Below are positions 24,818-32,700 of a stretch of 64,000 bases of DNA, piece after piece. A program made the translations under genes and the position numbers. Position 1 is the stretch's first letter. Each line of letters begins with the position of its first letter. The stretch is from Moorella humiferrea (lineage in GTDB: Bacteria > Bacillota > DSM-521 > Neomoorellales > Neomoorellaceae): contig NZ_CP136419.1 in assembly GCF_039233145.1 (NCBI RefSeq), positions 470,001 through 534,000 on the forward strand. Direction: 5' to 3'. The notes under the pieces are model-generated. The model was not told where the DNA came from. It saw nothing but the letters and a program-made list of their open reading frames with translations, and made no database searches.

Positions 24818-25345
24818 GTGCTGGCCCTGGTGGGGGGATATTTTTTAATTTTTTTGGCCCGGGTAGCCGATGTAAGCATGGCCACCATGAGGATGCTTTT
24901 TTTAGTCAGGGGCAAGCGCTTCTATGCGGCCGGGATCGGTATTTTTGAAGTAACGATTTACGTAGTGGCTTTGAAGTATGTAGTCGATCGTTTAAGCGAT
25001 CCCGTGAGTCTCATCTGCTACGCCCTGGGTTTCGCTACAGGTAATATAGTGGGCAGTTTTATTGAAGAGAAGGTGGCCCTGGGACAGGTGACGGTCCAGG
25101 TAATTACCCTCCGCGAACCTCTGGAACTGGCCGAAGCTCTGCGCACCGCAGGGTTCGGGGTCACAGTAACCGAAGGCCAGGGGCGGGACGGTTCTCATCC
25201 TATCTTAAACTTAAGCTTTCCCCGCAAACAGCTGGGTATTGTCCAGCAGATGGTCAATGATTGGGACGCCAACGCTTTTGTAGTTGTACACGAAGCAAGA
25301 ACGACCCATGGAGGGTTTTGTCATTATCGGCGTAAAGGGAAATAA
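24818..25345 (+). CDS. UPF0316 membrane protein (DUF5698 + DUF2179)
   Basis: The 175-residue protein has three membrane helices in the first 85 residues (YFLIFLARVADVSMATMRML, IFEVTIYVVALKYVV, SLICYALGFATGNIVG) and a soluble C-terminal DUF2179 domain (residues 90-170, VQVITLREPLELAEALRTAGFGVTVTEGQG) that resembles the ligand-binding tail of YitT proteins. The family is found in spore formers; the function is unknown. GTG start behind GGGAGGGAGT. Confidence 0.85.
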   Translation: MLALVGGYFLIFLARVADVSMATMRMLFLVRGKRFYAAGIGIFEVTIYVVALKYVVDRLSDPVSLICYALGFATGNIVGSFIEEKVALGQVTVQVITLREPLELAEALRTAGFGVTVTEGQGRDGSHPILNLSFPRKQLGIVQQMVNDWDANAFVVVHEARTTHGGFCHYRRKGK

Positions 25346-25416
25346 AGATTAACCTAAGACTTGCATGCATATAATTATGAAGTACTGGTTCTGCCAAAAA
25401 GGATTGGGATAAGGAG

Positions 25417-26238
25417 ATGAGGACGGTGCAGCCCGTCCAACCGGTGGGAGTTTTTGATTCCGGTGTCGGGGGTTTGACGGTGGCCCTGGAGATTTCCAGG
25501 CAACTGCCGGCAGAAACCATTGTTTACTACGGCGATACCGCCCACGTACCTTACGGTAGTCGCACCGTAGAGGAGCTTATTTTTTTTGCCGACACCATAA
25601 CCCGTTTTCTAGTTGAACAGGGGGCCAAGGCCATTGTCGATGCCTGCAATACCACATCCGCCGTGGCCCTTCCCTATTTAAAGCAGAAATATGATGTTCC
25701 CATAATCGGCGTTATTGAACCCGGCGTGAAGGAGGCACTAAAAGCCACGCGCAACGGCCGCATCGGTGTTATTGCCACGGAAGCCACCATAGCCAGCCGC
25801 GCCCATGAAAAAGCAGTGCAAGCCCACGCCGCCGATGTGCAAGTTTTCGGCCGGGCGTGCCCCAAATTGGTACCCCTGGTCGAGGCCGGCAAGGTTTCCG
25901 GACCGGAAGTAGAAGGGGCGGTGCGGGAGTATGTAGAACCCCTTGTCAACGCCGGTATTGATACTTTAATCTTAGGGTGTACCCATTATCCCTTCCTGGC
26001 CCCGGTGATACAGGAAGTGACCGGTCCGGGGGTGATCCTCGTTGATCCCGCAGCGGCAACGGTGCGGGAGTTAAAGGAAGTCCTGGCCTCCGCGGGCGGT
26101 CTGCGGGGAGCCCACGGCTCCAAGGCCCACACTTTTTATGTCAGTGGCGATCCCCAAACCTTTTATAGGGTCGGCATGCAGCTGGTGGGTTGGCCGGAGC
26201 TTAAAGGCACCAGAAAACTCTATCTACTTGGGGAGTAA
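25417..26238 (+). CDS. murI: Glutamate racemase
   Basis: The 273-residue enzyme converts L- to D-glutamate for peptidoglycan. Catalytic Cys residues are in VDACNTTSAVALP and LGCTHYPFL; FDSGVGGLTV and YYGDTAHVPYGSR form the substrate pocket. ATG start behind ATAAGGAGATG. Seven bases before rph, and the murI-rph-rdgB order is common in Firmicutes. Confidence 0.96.
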   Translation: MRTVQPVQPVGVFDSGVGGLTVALEISRQLPAETIVYYGDTAHVPYGSRTVEELIFFADTITRFLVEQGAKAIVDACNTTSAVALPYLKQKYDVPIIGVIEPGVKEALKATRNGRIGVIATEATIASRAHEKAVQAHAADVQVFGRACPKLVPLVEAGKVSGPEVEGAVREYVEPLVNAGIDTLILGCTHYPFLAPVIQEVTGPGVILVDPAAATVRELKEVLASAGGLRGAHGSKAHTFYVSGDPQTFYRVGMQLVGWPELKGTRKLYLLGE

Positions 26239-26244
26239 CGGTTT

Positions 26245-27000
26245 ATGGCTTTAACACGAGTAAATGGACGCGGCCCCCAGGAACTGCGTCCCGTAACAAT
26301 AGAGAGAAATTATCTAAAGTATGCCGAGGGTTCGGCCCTGATCTGCATAGGCGATACGCGGGTGATCTGCAGCGCCACCGTTGAAGATAAAGTGCCGCCC
26401 TTTTTACGCAACAGCGGGCGAGGCTGGATTACGGCGGAATATGCCCTGCTGCCACGTTCAACCAGGGAACGGACGGTGCGGGAGGCGACAAGGGGGAGGC
26501 CCAGTGGCCGCAGCCAGGAAATCCAACGCCTGATCGGTCGGGCTTTACGCAGCGTCGTAGATACTGCGGTTTTGGGGGAGCGTACCATTTGGGTTGACTG
26601 CGACGTCCTTCAGGCCGATGGCGGCACGAGGACCGCTGCCATAACCGGTAGTTTTGTGGCCCTGGCCGATGCCCTGGCCGGTTTGGTGGCGACCGGCGTC
26701 ATAGAAAGGCTTCCCCTCCGTGACTTTCTGGCGGCCGTAAGTATAGGTCTGGTAGACGGTGAGCTTTTACTCGATCTGGATTTTGAAGAAGATTCCCGGG
26801 CCGACACTGATATGAACGTAGTCATGACCGGTTCTGGACAATTGGTAGAGATACAAGGGACGGCGGAGAAACATCCCTTTTCCAGGGAAGAAATGACTGC
26901 CATGCTTGATTTGGCATCTGAAGGCATCGCCCAACTTATTGCCATCCAGCGTCGGGTTTTGGGTCCCCTGGCAGAGCAGGTGGGAATGGGAAATGAATAA
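26245..27000 (+). CDS. rph: Ribonuclease PH
   Basis: The 251-residue phosphorolytic 3'-5' exoribonuclease trims tRNA 3' ends. Conserved blocks: [69 protein letters not shown] and [16 protein letters not shown]. Full length. It overlaps the next gene by eight bases. Fitting place upstream of a tRNA cluster, though this may be chance. Confidence 0.97.
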   Translation: MALTRVNGRGPQELRPVTIERNYLKYAEGSALICIGDTRVICSATVEDKVPPFLRNSGRGWITAEYALLPRSTRERTVREATRGRPSGRSQEIQRLIGRALRSVVDTAVLGERTIWVDCDVLQADGGTRTAAITGSFVALADALAGLVATGVIERLPLRDFLAAVSIGLVDGELLLDLDFEEDSRADTDMNVVMTGSGQLVEIQGTAEKHPFSREEMTAMLDLASEGIAQLIAIQRRVLGPLAEQVGMGNE

Positions 27001-27604
27001 AATAGTAGTGGCCACCGGCAATGAAGGTAAGGCAAAGGAATTCCGGGAACTGCTTAAAGGGTTAAATGTTACTATATTGACTTTGAGGGATTTTCCAGAC
27101 GTTATCATGCCGGAAGAAAATGGATACACTTTTGCCGCCAACGCCCTTTTAAAGGCACGTGCCGTGGCCGAAAGGACCGGCCTGCCTGCCCTGGGAGACG
27201 ACTCCGGCCTGGAAGTAGACTTTCTAAAAGGAGCGCCGGGGGTTTATTCCGCCCGTTTTGCCGGCGAACCCTCTAACGATTTGCTCAACAATCAAAAACT
27301 CCTGCAGCTTATGGCGGGCGTTCCTTGGGACAAGCGAACGGCTCGTTTCCGCTGCGCCCTGGCGCTGATAGAGCCAGAGGGGAAAGAGCATATTGCGGAA
27401 GGTATGGTGGAAGGCTTTATTGCATACGAACTGAAGGGTGAATACGGTTTCGGTTATGATCCCCTTTTTTATCTGCCGGCTTACGGCAAAACCTATGCCG
27501 AGCTGGGTGAAGAGCTGAAAAACGGCTTAAGCCACCGGGCGCTGGCGGTTAAAAACCTGCGGCCGGTATTAAGGGAGCTTTTCGGAGAAAAACAGGAGTT
27601 GTAA
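26993..27604 (+). CDS. rdgB: XTP/dITP diphosphatase (RdgB/HAM1)
   Basis: The 203-residue enzyme removes non-canonical purine nucleoside triphosphates. Motifs: [16 protein letters not shown] at the start, [25 protein letters not shown], and the SHR-type end [12 protein letters not shown]. Start chosen at ATG 26993, overlapping rph, because VVATGN is the family N-terminus; the frame extends further upstream only inside rph. Confidence 0.95.
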   Translation: MNKIVVATGNEGKAKEFRELLKGLNVTILTLRDFPDVIMPEENGYTFAANALLKARAVAERTGLPALGDDSGLEVDFLKGAPGVYSARFAGEPSNDLLNNQKLLQLMAGVPWDKRTARFRCALALIEPEGKEHIAEGMVEGFIAYELKGEYGFGYDPLFYLPAYGKTYAELGEELKNGLSHRALAVKNLRPVLRELFGEKQEL

Positions 27605-27667
27605 AGGAACGGCTTTTGGTTAAAATAAAATTGAAGGTTTTTTAAGGGTTTACGGTAAAAACTGTTT

Positions 27668-27696
27668 TTGACTTCAGGCTTTTTTTAAGGTATAAT
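27668..27696 (+). promoter_or_regulatory. Strong sigma-A promoter of the tRNA cluster
   Basis: TTGACT (27668-27673), 17 bases, TATAAT (27691-27696); the first tRNA begins 11 bases later. Confidence 0.88.
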
Positions 27697-27707
27697 ATCC
27701 ATTGCGC

Positions 27708-27781
27708 GCGGGTGTAGCTCAATGGTAGAGCCCCAGCCTTCCAAGCTGGTTACGTGGGTTCGATTCCCATCACCCGCTCCA
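27708..27781 (+). tRNA. tRNA-Gly (anticodon TCC)
   Basis: Full cloverleaf: acceptor GCGGGTG pairs with CACCCGC, anticodon stem CCAGC/GCTGG with loop CTTCCAA, T-loop GTTCGAT, and encoded CCA. Confidence 0.97.
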
Positions 27782-27788
27782 AAATTGG

Positions 27789-27865
27789 GCGCCTGTAGCT
27801 CAGCTGGATAGAGCAGCGGCCTTCTAAGCCGCGGGCCGCAGGTTCGAACCCTGCCAGGCGCGCCA
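27789..27865 (+). tRNA. tRNA-Arg (anticodon TCT)
   Basis: Acceptor GCGCCTG/CAGGCGC, anticodon stem GCGGC/GCCGC with loop CTTCTAA, T-loop GTTCGAA, encoded CCA. Confidence 0.97.
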
Positions 27866-27885
27866 TAAAAAGAGAAAAATTTTAT

Positions 27886-27963
27886 GGTGGGTGTAGCTCA
27901 GTTGGTTAGAGCACCAGGTTGTGGCCCTGGGGGTCGTGGGTTCGAGTCCCATCTCCCACCCCA
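27886..27963 (+). tRNA. tRNA-His (anticodon GTG)
   Basis: Acceptor GTGGGTG pairs with CTCCCAC (one T-T mismatch). An extra G at -1 stands opposite C73, the histidyl-tRNA identity pair. Loop TTGTGGC holds GTG. CCA is encoded. Confidence 0.97.
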
Positions 27964-27979
27964 TTTTTATCCCTTATGC

Positions 27980-28055
27980 TGGGGCGTAGCCAAGTGGTAA
28001 GGCAACGGACTTTGGATCCGTCATTTCGTTGGTTCGAATCCAGCCGCCCCAGCCA
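27980..28055 (+). tRNA. tRNA-Gln (anticodon TTG)
   Basis: Acceptor TGGGGCG/CGCCCCA, anticodon stem ACGGA/TCCGT with loop CTTTGGA, encoded CCA. Confidence 0.97.
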
Positions 28056-28063
28056 CTGCTTGT

Positions 28064-28139
28064 GAGCCATTAGCTCAGTCGGTAGAGCACCTGACTTTTA
28101 ATCAGGGTGTCCGGGGTTCGATTCCCCGATGGCTCACCA
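28064..28139 (+). tRNA. tRNA-Lys (anticodon TTT)
   Basis: Acceptor GAGCCAT/ATGGCTC, anticodon stem CCTGA/TCAGG with loop CTTTTAA, encoded CCA. Confidence 0.97.
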
Positions 28140-28147
28140 TTTTATCG

Positions 28148-28232
28148 GCGGGCGTGGCGGAACGGCAGACGCGCCAGACTTAGGATCTGGTGGAGAACAT
28201 CCGTGGAGGTTCAAGTCCTCTCGCCCGCACCA
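28148..28232 (+). tRNA. tRNA-Leu (anticodon TAG)
   Basis: Class II tRNA with a long variable arm. Acceptor GCGGGCG/CGCCCGC, anticodon stem CCAGA/TCTGG with loop CTTAGGA, encoded CCA. Confidence 0.97.
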
Positions 28233-28256
28233 CGTTTTATATCACTTTTTCGGTTT

Positions 28257-28282
28257 CCGGGTGGCAAACCCGGTTTTTTTCT
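28257..28282 (+). terminator. Terminator of the tRNA cluster
   Basis: CCGGGT, loop GGCAA, ACCCGG and seven T. Confidence 0.85.
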
Positions 28283-28314
28283 TTAAAGGTATAAAGATAC
28301 TGGGAGGATTTTTC

Positions 28315-29076
28315 GTGGATCTAGGTCCTACCATCAGGCATTTTCGCGAAGAAAGGGGTTACACCCTGGACGAACTGGCGCATAGAGCGGGGATTTCCCC
28401 TTCGTATTTAAGCGAGATAGAAAGGGGACACAAGCGCCCTTCCCTGAAAACCCTGGACAAGCTATGCAGCGCCCTTAATATCTCCCGGGAAACCCTTATA
28501 CCGGCAGAGGCGGCCCGCATTGGTCTCGGAGATAAAATTCGTATGGCCCGCCAAGAAAAAGGTCTCTCTTTAAAAGACTTAAGCGCCAAAACGGGCATCT
28601 CCTTTACCTATTTGAGTGAGATCGAGCGGGGCGTTCTCCATCCTGCCGTAGATACCTTGGGCAAAATAGCGGCCGCCCTGGAAGTACCCCTGTCCATGCT
28701 CCTCAGCCATAACGAGAACTGGATCGGAAAAAAGCTAAAAGAGGTGCGAGAAGCTCTGGGACTGACCCAGGGCGCCCTGGCGGCCCAGGCCGGCCTTTCG
28801 GCGGCGATGATCGGCCAGATCGAAGCCGGAAAAGTGCAGCCTTCCCTTAATACTATAGAAAAAATAGCCAAAGCCCTTGGTATTTCTCCTTGTTATCTGC
28901 TTATAGCCCGTGACCAGCTGGAAGAGATGCTGGCTTCCATGGGTCCGGATCTAAGGGAACTGCTTTTAAATGAAAACGTCCAGGCAGTTTTAAGGCAGAT
29001 CTGTTACTTAAACGAGAAGCAGCTGCGTTTCCTTTTGCGCTTTATTGAGGTTTTTAAGCAGGCCCAGCTGGAGTAA
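28315..29076 (+). CDS. Transcription regulator with three tandem XRE helix-turn-helix domains
   Basis: GTG at 28315 follows GGGAGG and gives 253 residues; the frame is open further upstream through tRNA-Leu and cannot be coding there. Three Cro/CI-type domains follow each other: residues 5-60 (IRHFREERGYTLDELAHRAGI...YLSEIERG), 68-123 (IRMARQEKGLSLKDLSAKTG...YLSEIERG) and 136-190 (LKEVREALGLTQGALAAQAG...IGQIEAG). The C-terminal 50 residues are helical (LNEKQLRFLLRFIEVFKQ). No sensor domain. Three domains in one chain suggest binding to repeated or extended operators. The target is unknown. Confidence 0.88.
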   Translation: MDLGPTIRHFREERGYTLDELAHRAGISPSYLSEIERGHKRPSLKTLDKLCSALNISRETLIPAEAARIGLGDKIRMARQEKGLSLKDLSAKTGISFTYLSEIERGVLHPAVDTLGKIAAALEVPLSMLLSHNENWIGKKLKEVREALGLTQGALAAQAGLSAAMIGQIEAGKVQPSLNTIEKIAKALGISPCYLLIARDQLEEMLASMGPDLRELLLNENVQAVLRQICYLNEKQLRFLLRFIEVFKQAQLE

Positions 29077-29133
29077 TTTTTTTTGCTGTCAAATTCGCCC
29101 ATTAAAATTTAAGCGAAGAAAAATAAAAGAAAA

Positions 29134-29162
29134 GGAGGAATATCATTTTTTACGGCGTATAT
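29134..29162 (+). promoter_or_regulatory. Sigma-H-like promoter for the sulfur-transfer operon
   Basis: GGAGGAATA, 11 bases, GGCGTATAT; the -35 matches fully, the -10 has one mismatch (GTAT for GAAT). No start codon follows at ribosome-site distance, so GGAGGAA here is not a Shine-Dalgarno site. Confidence 0.4.
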
Positions 29163-29235
29163 ATTTAATAAGCAAGGTGATATACGGGGCGCCCCAAAGA
29201 TTTACTTGTGAAAAATTACCGAAAGGAGAATGGTC

Positions 29236-29634
29236 ATGGATCAACCTAAATTATCCGTAATCCTTCTCTCAGGAGAGCTGGAAAAGCTGCAGGCCGGATG
29301 CCTGGTGGGTTCGGTAGCGTCCATGTCGGGGATGGAGGTCAATATTTTCGTGACTATGGAGGCTTTAAGGGCCTTTCGTAAAGACGTAATCAACGCCCGC
29401 GATTTTAAAACCGCCGGCGAAGTCGGACGGGAAATGCTCAATAAAAAAGTCGATCTCTTCTATCAGCTGCTGGAAAACGGCAAAGAAATGGGAAACTTAC
29501 GGGTCTTCGGTTGCGCCATGGCCATGGATTTAATGGGGTGGCAAAAGGAAGACCTCATCGACCTTTTTGACGACGTAATCGGGGTAACGGCCTTCCTGGG
29601 TAAGGCGGCCGGCAGCCAGGTTATTGTAATGTAA
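29236..29634 (+). CDS. DsrE/DsrF/DrsH-like sulfur-carrier protein
   Basis: The 132-residue protein (start ATG 29236, AAAGGAGA eight bases upstream) matches the DsrE-like fold: SVILLSGELEKLQAGCLVGSVASMSGMEVNIFVTMEAL, with a conserved Cys in LQAGCLVGS and another in VFGCAMAMDLMGW. Such proteins bind persulfide on Cys and pass sulfur with TusA. First gene of a four-gene module with TusA, an SQR-like flavoprotein and a DUF1641 protein, so sulfane-sulfur trafficking is likely (inference from family and neighbours). Confidence 0.85.
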   Translation: MDQPKLSVILLSGELEKLQAGCLVGSVASMSGMEVNIFVTMEALRAFRKDVINARDFKTAGEVGREMLNKKVDLFYQLLENGKEMGNLRVFGCAMAMDLMGWQKEDLIDLFDDVIGVTAFLGKAAGSQVIVM

Positions 29635-29653
29635 TTAAATCTGGAGGGATAAC

Positions 29654-29893
29654 ATGTCCGAAATTAATATTACCAAAACCATAGACGCCAGAGGCTCATA
29701 CTGTCCCGGGCCGTTGATGGAGCTTGTCAAGGCCATCAAGCGCGGCCAGGTGGGAGACGTTTACGAATTGCTGTCCGGCGACAGCGGTTCGGCGAAAGAC
29801 GTGCCCGAATGGGTCAATAAAATGGGTCACGAGCTAGTCTACTGCAAAGAAGACGAAGGTTTTTGGCGTATTGCCGTTAGGAAGACAAAATAA
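29654..29893 (+). CDS. TusA-family sulfurtransferase
   Basis: The 79-residue protein has the TusA signature DARGSYCPGPLMELVKAIK, with the persulfide-carrying Cys of CPxP (residue 18). It passes sulfur between carriers. Next to DsrE-like and SQR-like genes, it probably serves sulfide or polysulfide metabolism rather than tRNA thiolation. ATG start behind CTGGAGGGATAAC. Confidence 0.92.
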   Translation: MSEINITKTIDARGSYCPGPLMELVKAIKRGQVGDVYELLSGDSGSAKDVPEWVNKMGHELVYCKEDEGFWRIAVRKTK

Positions 29894-29985
29894 AACCTGC
29901 GGCATAAAAACGGCCGGGGGAGGTCTTAGCGGCCCGTCCCCCGGTTTTTACCCAAGTTAGGCGGTTGTTAAAGGAGTGGCATGGA

Positions 29986-31125
29986 GTGACCAGGCGCATT
30001 ATCATCCTCGGCGGCGGTGTGGCCGGTACCATGGTGGCCAACCGCCTGGCAAAATCCATGGAAGACGAGATTTACAGCGGCGCGCTGGAAGTAACGTTAA
30101 TCGGTGACACTGACAGGCATATTTATCAGCCGGGCTTCCTTTTCATGGCCTTCAATGAAGGCTTCCTGGAGCAGTTTACCAGGGAAGAAAAATATCTTTT
30201 GCATCCCAAAATTAATTTCGTTGCGGACGGCGCCGTCAATATCGACGTCGAGGGGAAGAAAATTATAACCCCAAAGCAGTCCTTTGCTTACGATTTTCTG
30301 GTGATAGCCACGGGGTCATACCCCGATATGGATTCCGTACCCGGTCTGGCGGCGGGCGGCCACACCTTCTATACGCCGGAAGGTGCGGAGAGATTACGAT
30401 ATGAGATGTTAAATTTCCAGGGCGGCACCATCATGGTCACCATCGACGTGCCCCATAAATGCCCGGTCGCTCCCCTGGAATTCATCTTTATGGCCGACGA
30501 TTATTACCGCGACATCGGTATTCGCGACAAGGTGCGATTGAAATACACCTACCCCATAGGCCGTGTTCATTCCCTGGAACCGGTGGCCAAATGGGCTGTA
30601 AAAGAATTCGAGAAGCGCGGTATCGAATATGAGGTCTTTTTTAACCTGGAAGCGGTTGATCCGGAAAAGAAAATTGCCTATAACATGGACGGCTCCGAAC
30701 ATCCTTATGATTTGCTGGTCGCCGTACCGCCCCACCGGGGGGCCAGGGTCGTTCGCGATGCCGGTCTGGGCGATGAAGACGGTTTTATCCCCACCGACCG
30801 TTACACTTTAAAGATGGAAGGGCGGGACGACGTCTACGTCATCGGCGATGCCACCAACCTGCCGGTGAGCAAAGCGGGCTCTACAGCCCATTATGAAGCG
30901 GATGTAGTGGTCAAGAATTTAATAAGCGAGCTGAAGGGGCTGCCTCCGTCCCATCGCTATAACGGCAAGGCCTTCTGCTTCATTGAAACGGGTATGAACG
31001 AAGCCACGTATATCACCTTTAACTACAAACAGCCGCCGCGGCCGGTACCGCCTTCGGAAATGCTGCACTGGTTCAAGCTCTCTTACAACGAAATGTACTG
31101 GCTGTCGGCCCGGGGAATTTTATGA
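29986..31125 (+). CDS. FAD-dependent oxidoreductase, sulfide:quinone reductase-like
   Basis: GTG 29986, nine bases after AAAGGAG, gives 379 residues; an upstream TTG at 29965 has no ribosome site. It has the FAD dinucleotide-binding start RIIILGGGVAGTMVANRL, YQPGFLFMAF, VIATGSYPDMDSVPG and the C-terminal FAD contact DVYVIGDATNLPVSKAGSTAHYEA. CPVAPLEF carries a Cys in the position of one SQR active-site Cys; a second is in NGKAFCFIETG. This fits SQR/FCSD-like proteins that oxidise sulfide or reduce polysulfide at the membrane. The neighbours (DsrE, TusA, DUF1641) are typical for this subgroup. Confidence 0.88.
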   Translation: MTRRIIILGGGVAGTMVANRLAKSMEDEIYSGALEVTLIGDTDRHIYQPGFLFMAFNEGFLEQFTREEKYLLHPKINFVADGAVNIDVEGKKIITPKQSFAYDFLVIATGSYPDMDSVPGLAAGGHTFYTPEGAERLRYEMLNFQGGTIMVTIDVPHKCPVAPLEFIFMADDYYRDIGIRDKVRLKYTYPIGRVHSLEPVAKWAVKEFEKRGIEYEVFFNLEAVDPEKKIAYNMDGSEHPYDLLVAVPPHRGARVVRDAGLGDEDGFIPTDRYTLKMEGRDDVYVIGDATNLPVSKAGSTAHYEADVVVKNLISELKGLPPSHRYNGKAFCFIETGMNEATYITFNYKQPPRPVPPSEMLHWFKLSYNEMYWLSARGIL

Positions 31126-31139
31126 GGGGGTGAAGAAGG

Positions 31140-31724
31140 ATGGCCCAACCCGCCAGGAAAATGGTAGGACCTGAGAAGTTGGAGCCGGAACTGCCCGACC
31201 GTTCCCGGAAAATTTTAGATCTCCTCAGCGCCGGCATGGATTCCCTGGAGCCATCCGTCATCCAGAACCTGGTCGGCAATCTAGTTCGCCTGGGGGAAAT
31301 TGCCGATGAATTCAGCCGGCCGGAGATGCAGGCGCTTTTGCGGGAGGTCGCTGGAGCAGGGAGTAGTCTCAGAGGATTAATAGCCGAAATTAAAGAACTG
31401 CAAGAGACGGGCACGATGGATGCCCTACTGGAGCTAGGAAGCACCCTTCAGGCCATGAAGGATTCCCTAACCCCCGGAGTGGTCGCCGGTGTTCTCCGAC
31501 AGCTAGTGAATGCCTTAGCTATGCTGGACCGGATCCAAGCGTTCCGGGGAGATAGGCTTGTAGAGGGCATGGTGGCCGCCCTGAAGGAGGCTGTTGGCGA
31601 AAATAAAGATAAATCCCCGCAGGGGTTATTAAGTATCTTACGCCAACTGAACAACCCGGAGGCCAGGAAGGGCTTGAGCATTTTTGCCTCGTTCCTGCAA
31701 AAGCTACCGGCGCATCTGAATTAG
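31140..31724 (+). CDS. DUF1641 helical protein
   Basis: The 194-residue protein is nearly all helical. The ending LLSILRQLNNPEARKGLSIFASFLQKL matches the DUF1641 domain, found next to SQR-like or formate dehydrogenase-related flavoproteins. No membrane segments and no Cys. The function is unknown; it probably works with the flavoprotein, whose gene ends 14 bases upstream. ATG start behind GAGGGGGTGAAGA. Confidence 0.85.
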   Translation: MAQPARKMVGPEKLEPELPDRSRKILDLLSAGMDSLEPSVIQNLVGNLVRLGEIADEFSRPEMQALLREVAGAGSSLRGLIAEIKELQETGTMDALLELGSTLQAMKDSLTPGVVAGVLRQLVNALAMLDRIQAFRGDRLVEGMVAALKEAVGENKDKSPQGLLSILRQLNNPEARKGLSIFASFLQKLPAHLN

Positions 31725-31741
31725 CTCTTAATTTTTAATCG

Positions 31742-31768
31742 GCTGCCGACGGGCAGCTTTTTTGTTTT
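31742..31768 (+). terminator. Terminator of the sulfur-transfer operon
   Basis: GCTGCC, loop GACG, GGCAGC and TTTTTTGTTTT. Confidence 0.88.
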
Positions 31769-31800
31769 GCCATATCAAGAATAAAAAGTTTTCCGACCAA

Positions 31801-31829
31801 GAAGGAATTTTGCTTTTAATGACGAATAG
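31801..31829 (+). promoter_or_regulatory. Sigma-H-type promoter of the hydroxy-acid operon
   Basis: GAAGGAATT, 11 bases, GACGAATAG; matches RnAGGAwWW-N11-RnnGAATww at all but the last base. About 65 bases before the aldolase gene. TGACGAA could also be read as a Spo0A-like box. Confidence 0.5.
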
Positions 31830-31894
31830 ATAAAATTAAATGACACATCAAATCACTAAATAATAAAATGATCTCATAGCAAGGAGCTGACCTT

Positions 31895-32680
31895 ATGCGG
31901 GAGAACAAGGTGAAAAAAGCCCTGGCCAATGGCGAAGTCGTCATCGGCACCATGATCTCCGAAGTGCGGGGCCCGGGGATCATTACCATGTTGGCCACGG
32001 CCGGATACGATTTCGTCTATATTGATATGGAACATTCTTCCTACAGCATTGAAACCGTGGCCGATATGATAGCGGTGTCCAAAGCCCATGACATCGTCAC
32101 CATTGTCAGGACACCGGGTCTGTCGCGGCTGGCCCTTTCCCGGCCCCTCGATGCCGGTGCGGAAGGACTTCTCATTCCCCAGGTGGAGACGGAAGAAGAA
32201 GTAAAGCAGATTGTGGAGTACACCAAGTACTATCCCCTGGGCGAGCGCGGCATGGCCCTGCGGCGTGCCCATTCCAACTTTGCTCAGGTGAAAACGGCCG
32301 ATTATATCAAACTGGCCAACGAGGAGACACTGATCGTCATCCAGATCGAAAGTGAGCGGGCCATCAACGATCTCGAGAAGCTGGTAAGGGTGGAAGGCGT
32401 GGACGCGGCCTTCATCGGGCCGGCCGACCTTAGCCAGTCCTACGGCATACCGGGCCAGACCAGTGATCCGCGGATTACCGCCGCCCTTGAGCGGTTTATC
32501 CGGGTTTGCAACGACCACGGCGTGGCGCCGGGCATCCACGTCTATGACATGGAAAGCGCCAAAAAATGGATTGATGCGGGTATGAGGCTGATAGCCTACT
32601 CCAACGATATCAGCATGATCGTCGATACCGGCAGCAAGTATACCACCGAGTTAAAGGGATACGTCGCCTCCCGACGTTAG
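31895..32680 (+). CDS. HpcH/HpaI-family aldolase (2-keto-3-deoxy acid aldolase, GarL-like)
   Basis: The 261-residue class II aldolase has GTMISEVRGPGI, YIDMEHSSYS, LIPQVETEEEVKQIV, VIQIESERAI (metal ligand Glu) and FIGPADLSQSYG (metal ligand Asp region). The family splits 2-keto-3-deoxy sugar acids or related hydroxy-keto acids into pyruvate and an aldehyde; GarL gives tartronate semialdehyde. The downstream tartronate semialdehyde reductase and hydroxypyruvate isomerase fit this product. First gene of the accessory operon. ATG start behind AAGGAGCTGA. Confidence 0.88.
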   Translation: MRENKVKKALANGEVVIGTMISEVRGPGIITMLATAGYDFVYIDMEHSSYSIETVADMIAVSKAHDIVTIVRTPGLSRLALSRPLDAGAEGLLIPQVETEEEVKQIVEYTKYYPLGERGMALRRAHSNFAQVKTADYIKLANEETLIVIQIESERAINDLEKLVRVEGVDAAFIGPADLSQSYGIPGQTSDPRITAALERFIRVCNDHGVAPGIHVYDMESAKKWIDAGMRLIAYSNDISMIVDTGSKYTTELKGYVASRR

Positions 32681-32700
32681 TAAAAATGGAGGTAAAAGAA

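Noticed and set aside
28129-28314. N-terminal extension of the triple XRE regulator
   Set aside because: The open frame runs through tRNA-Leu and the terminator; GTG 28315 has a good ribosome site.
29186-29195. GGGGCGCCCC palindrome before the DsrE gene
   Set aside because: A 10-bp self-complementary GC block is too short to call an operator or terminator; no T run follows.
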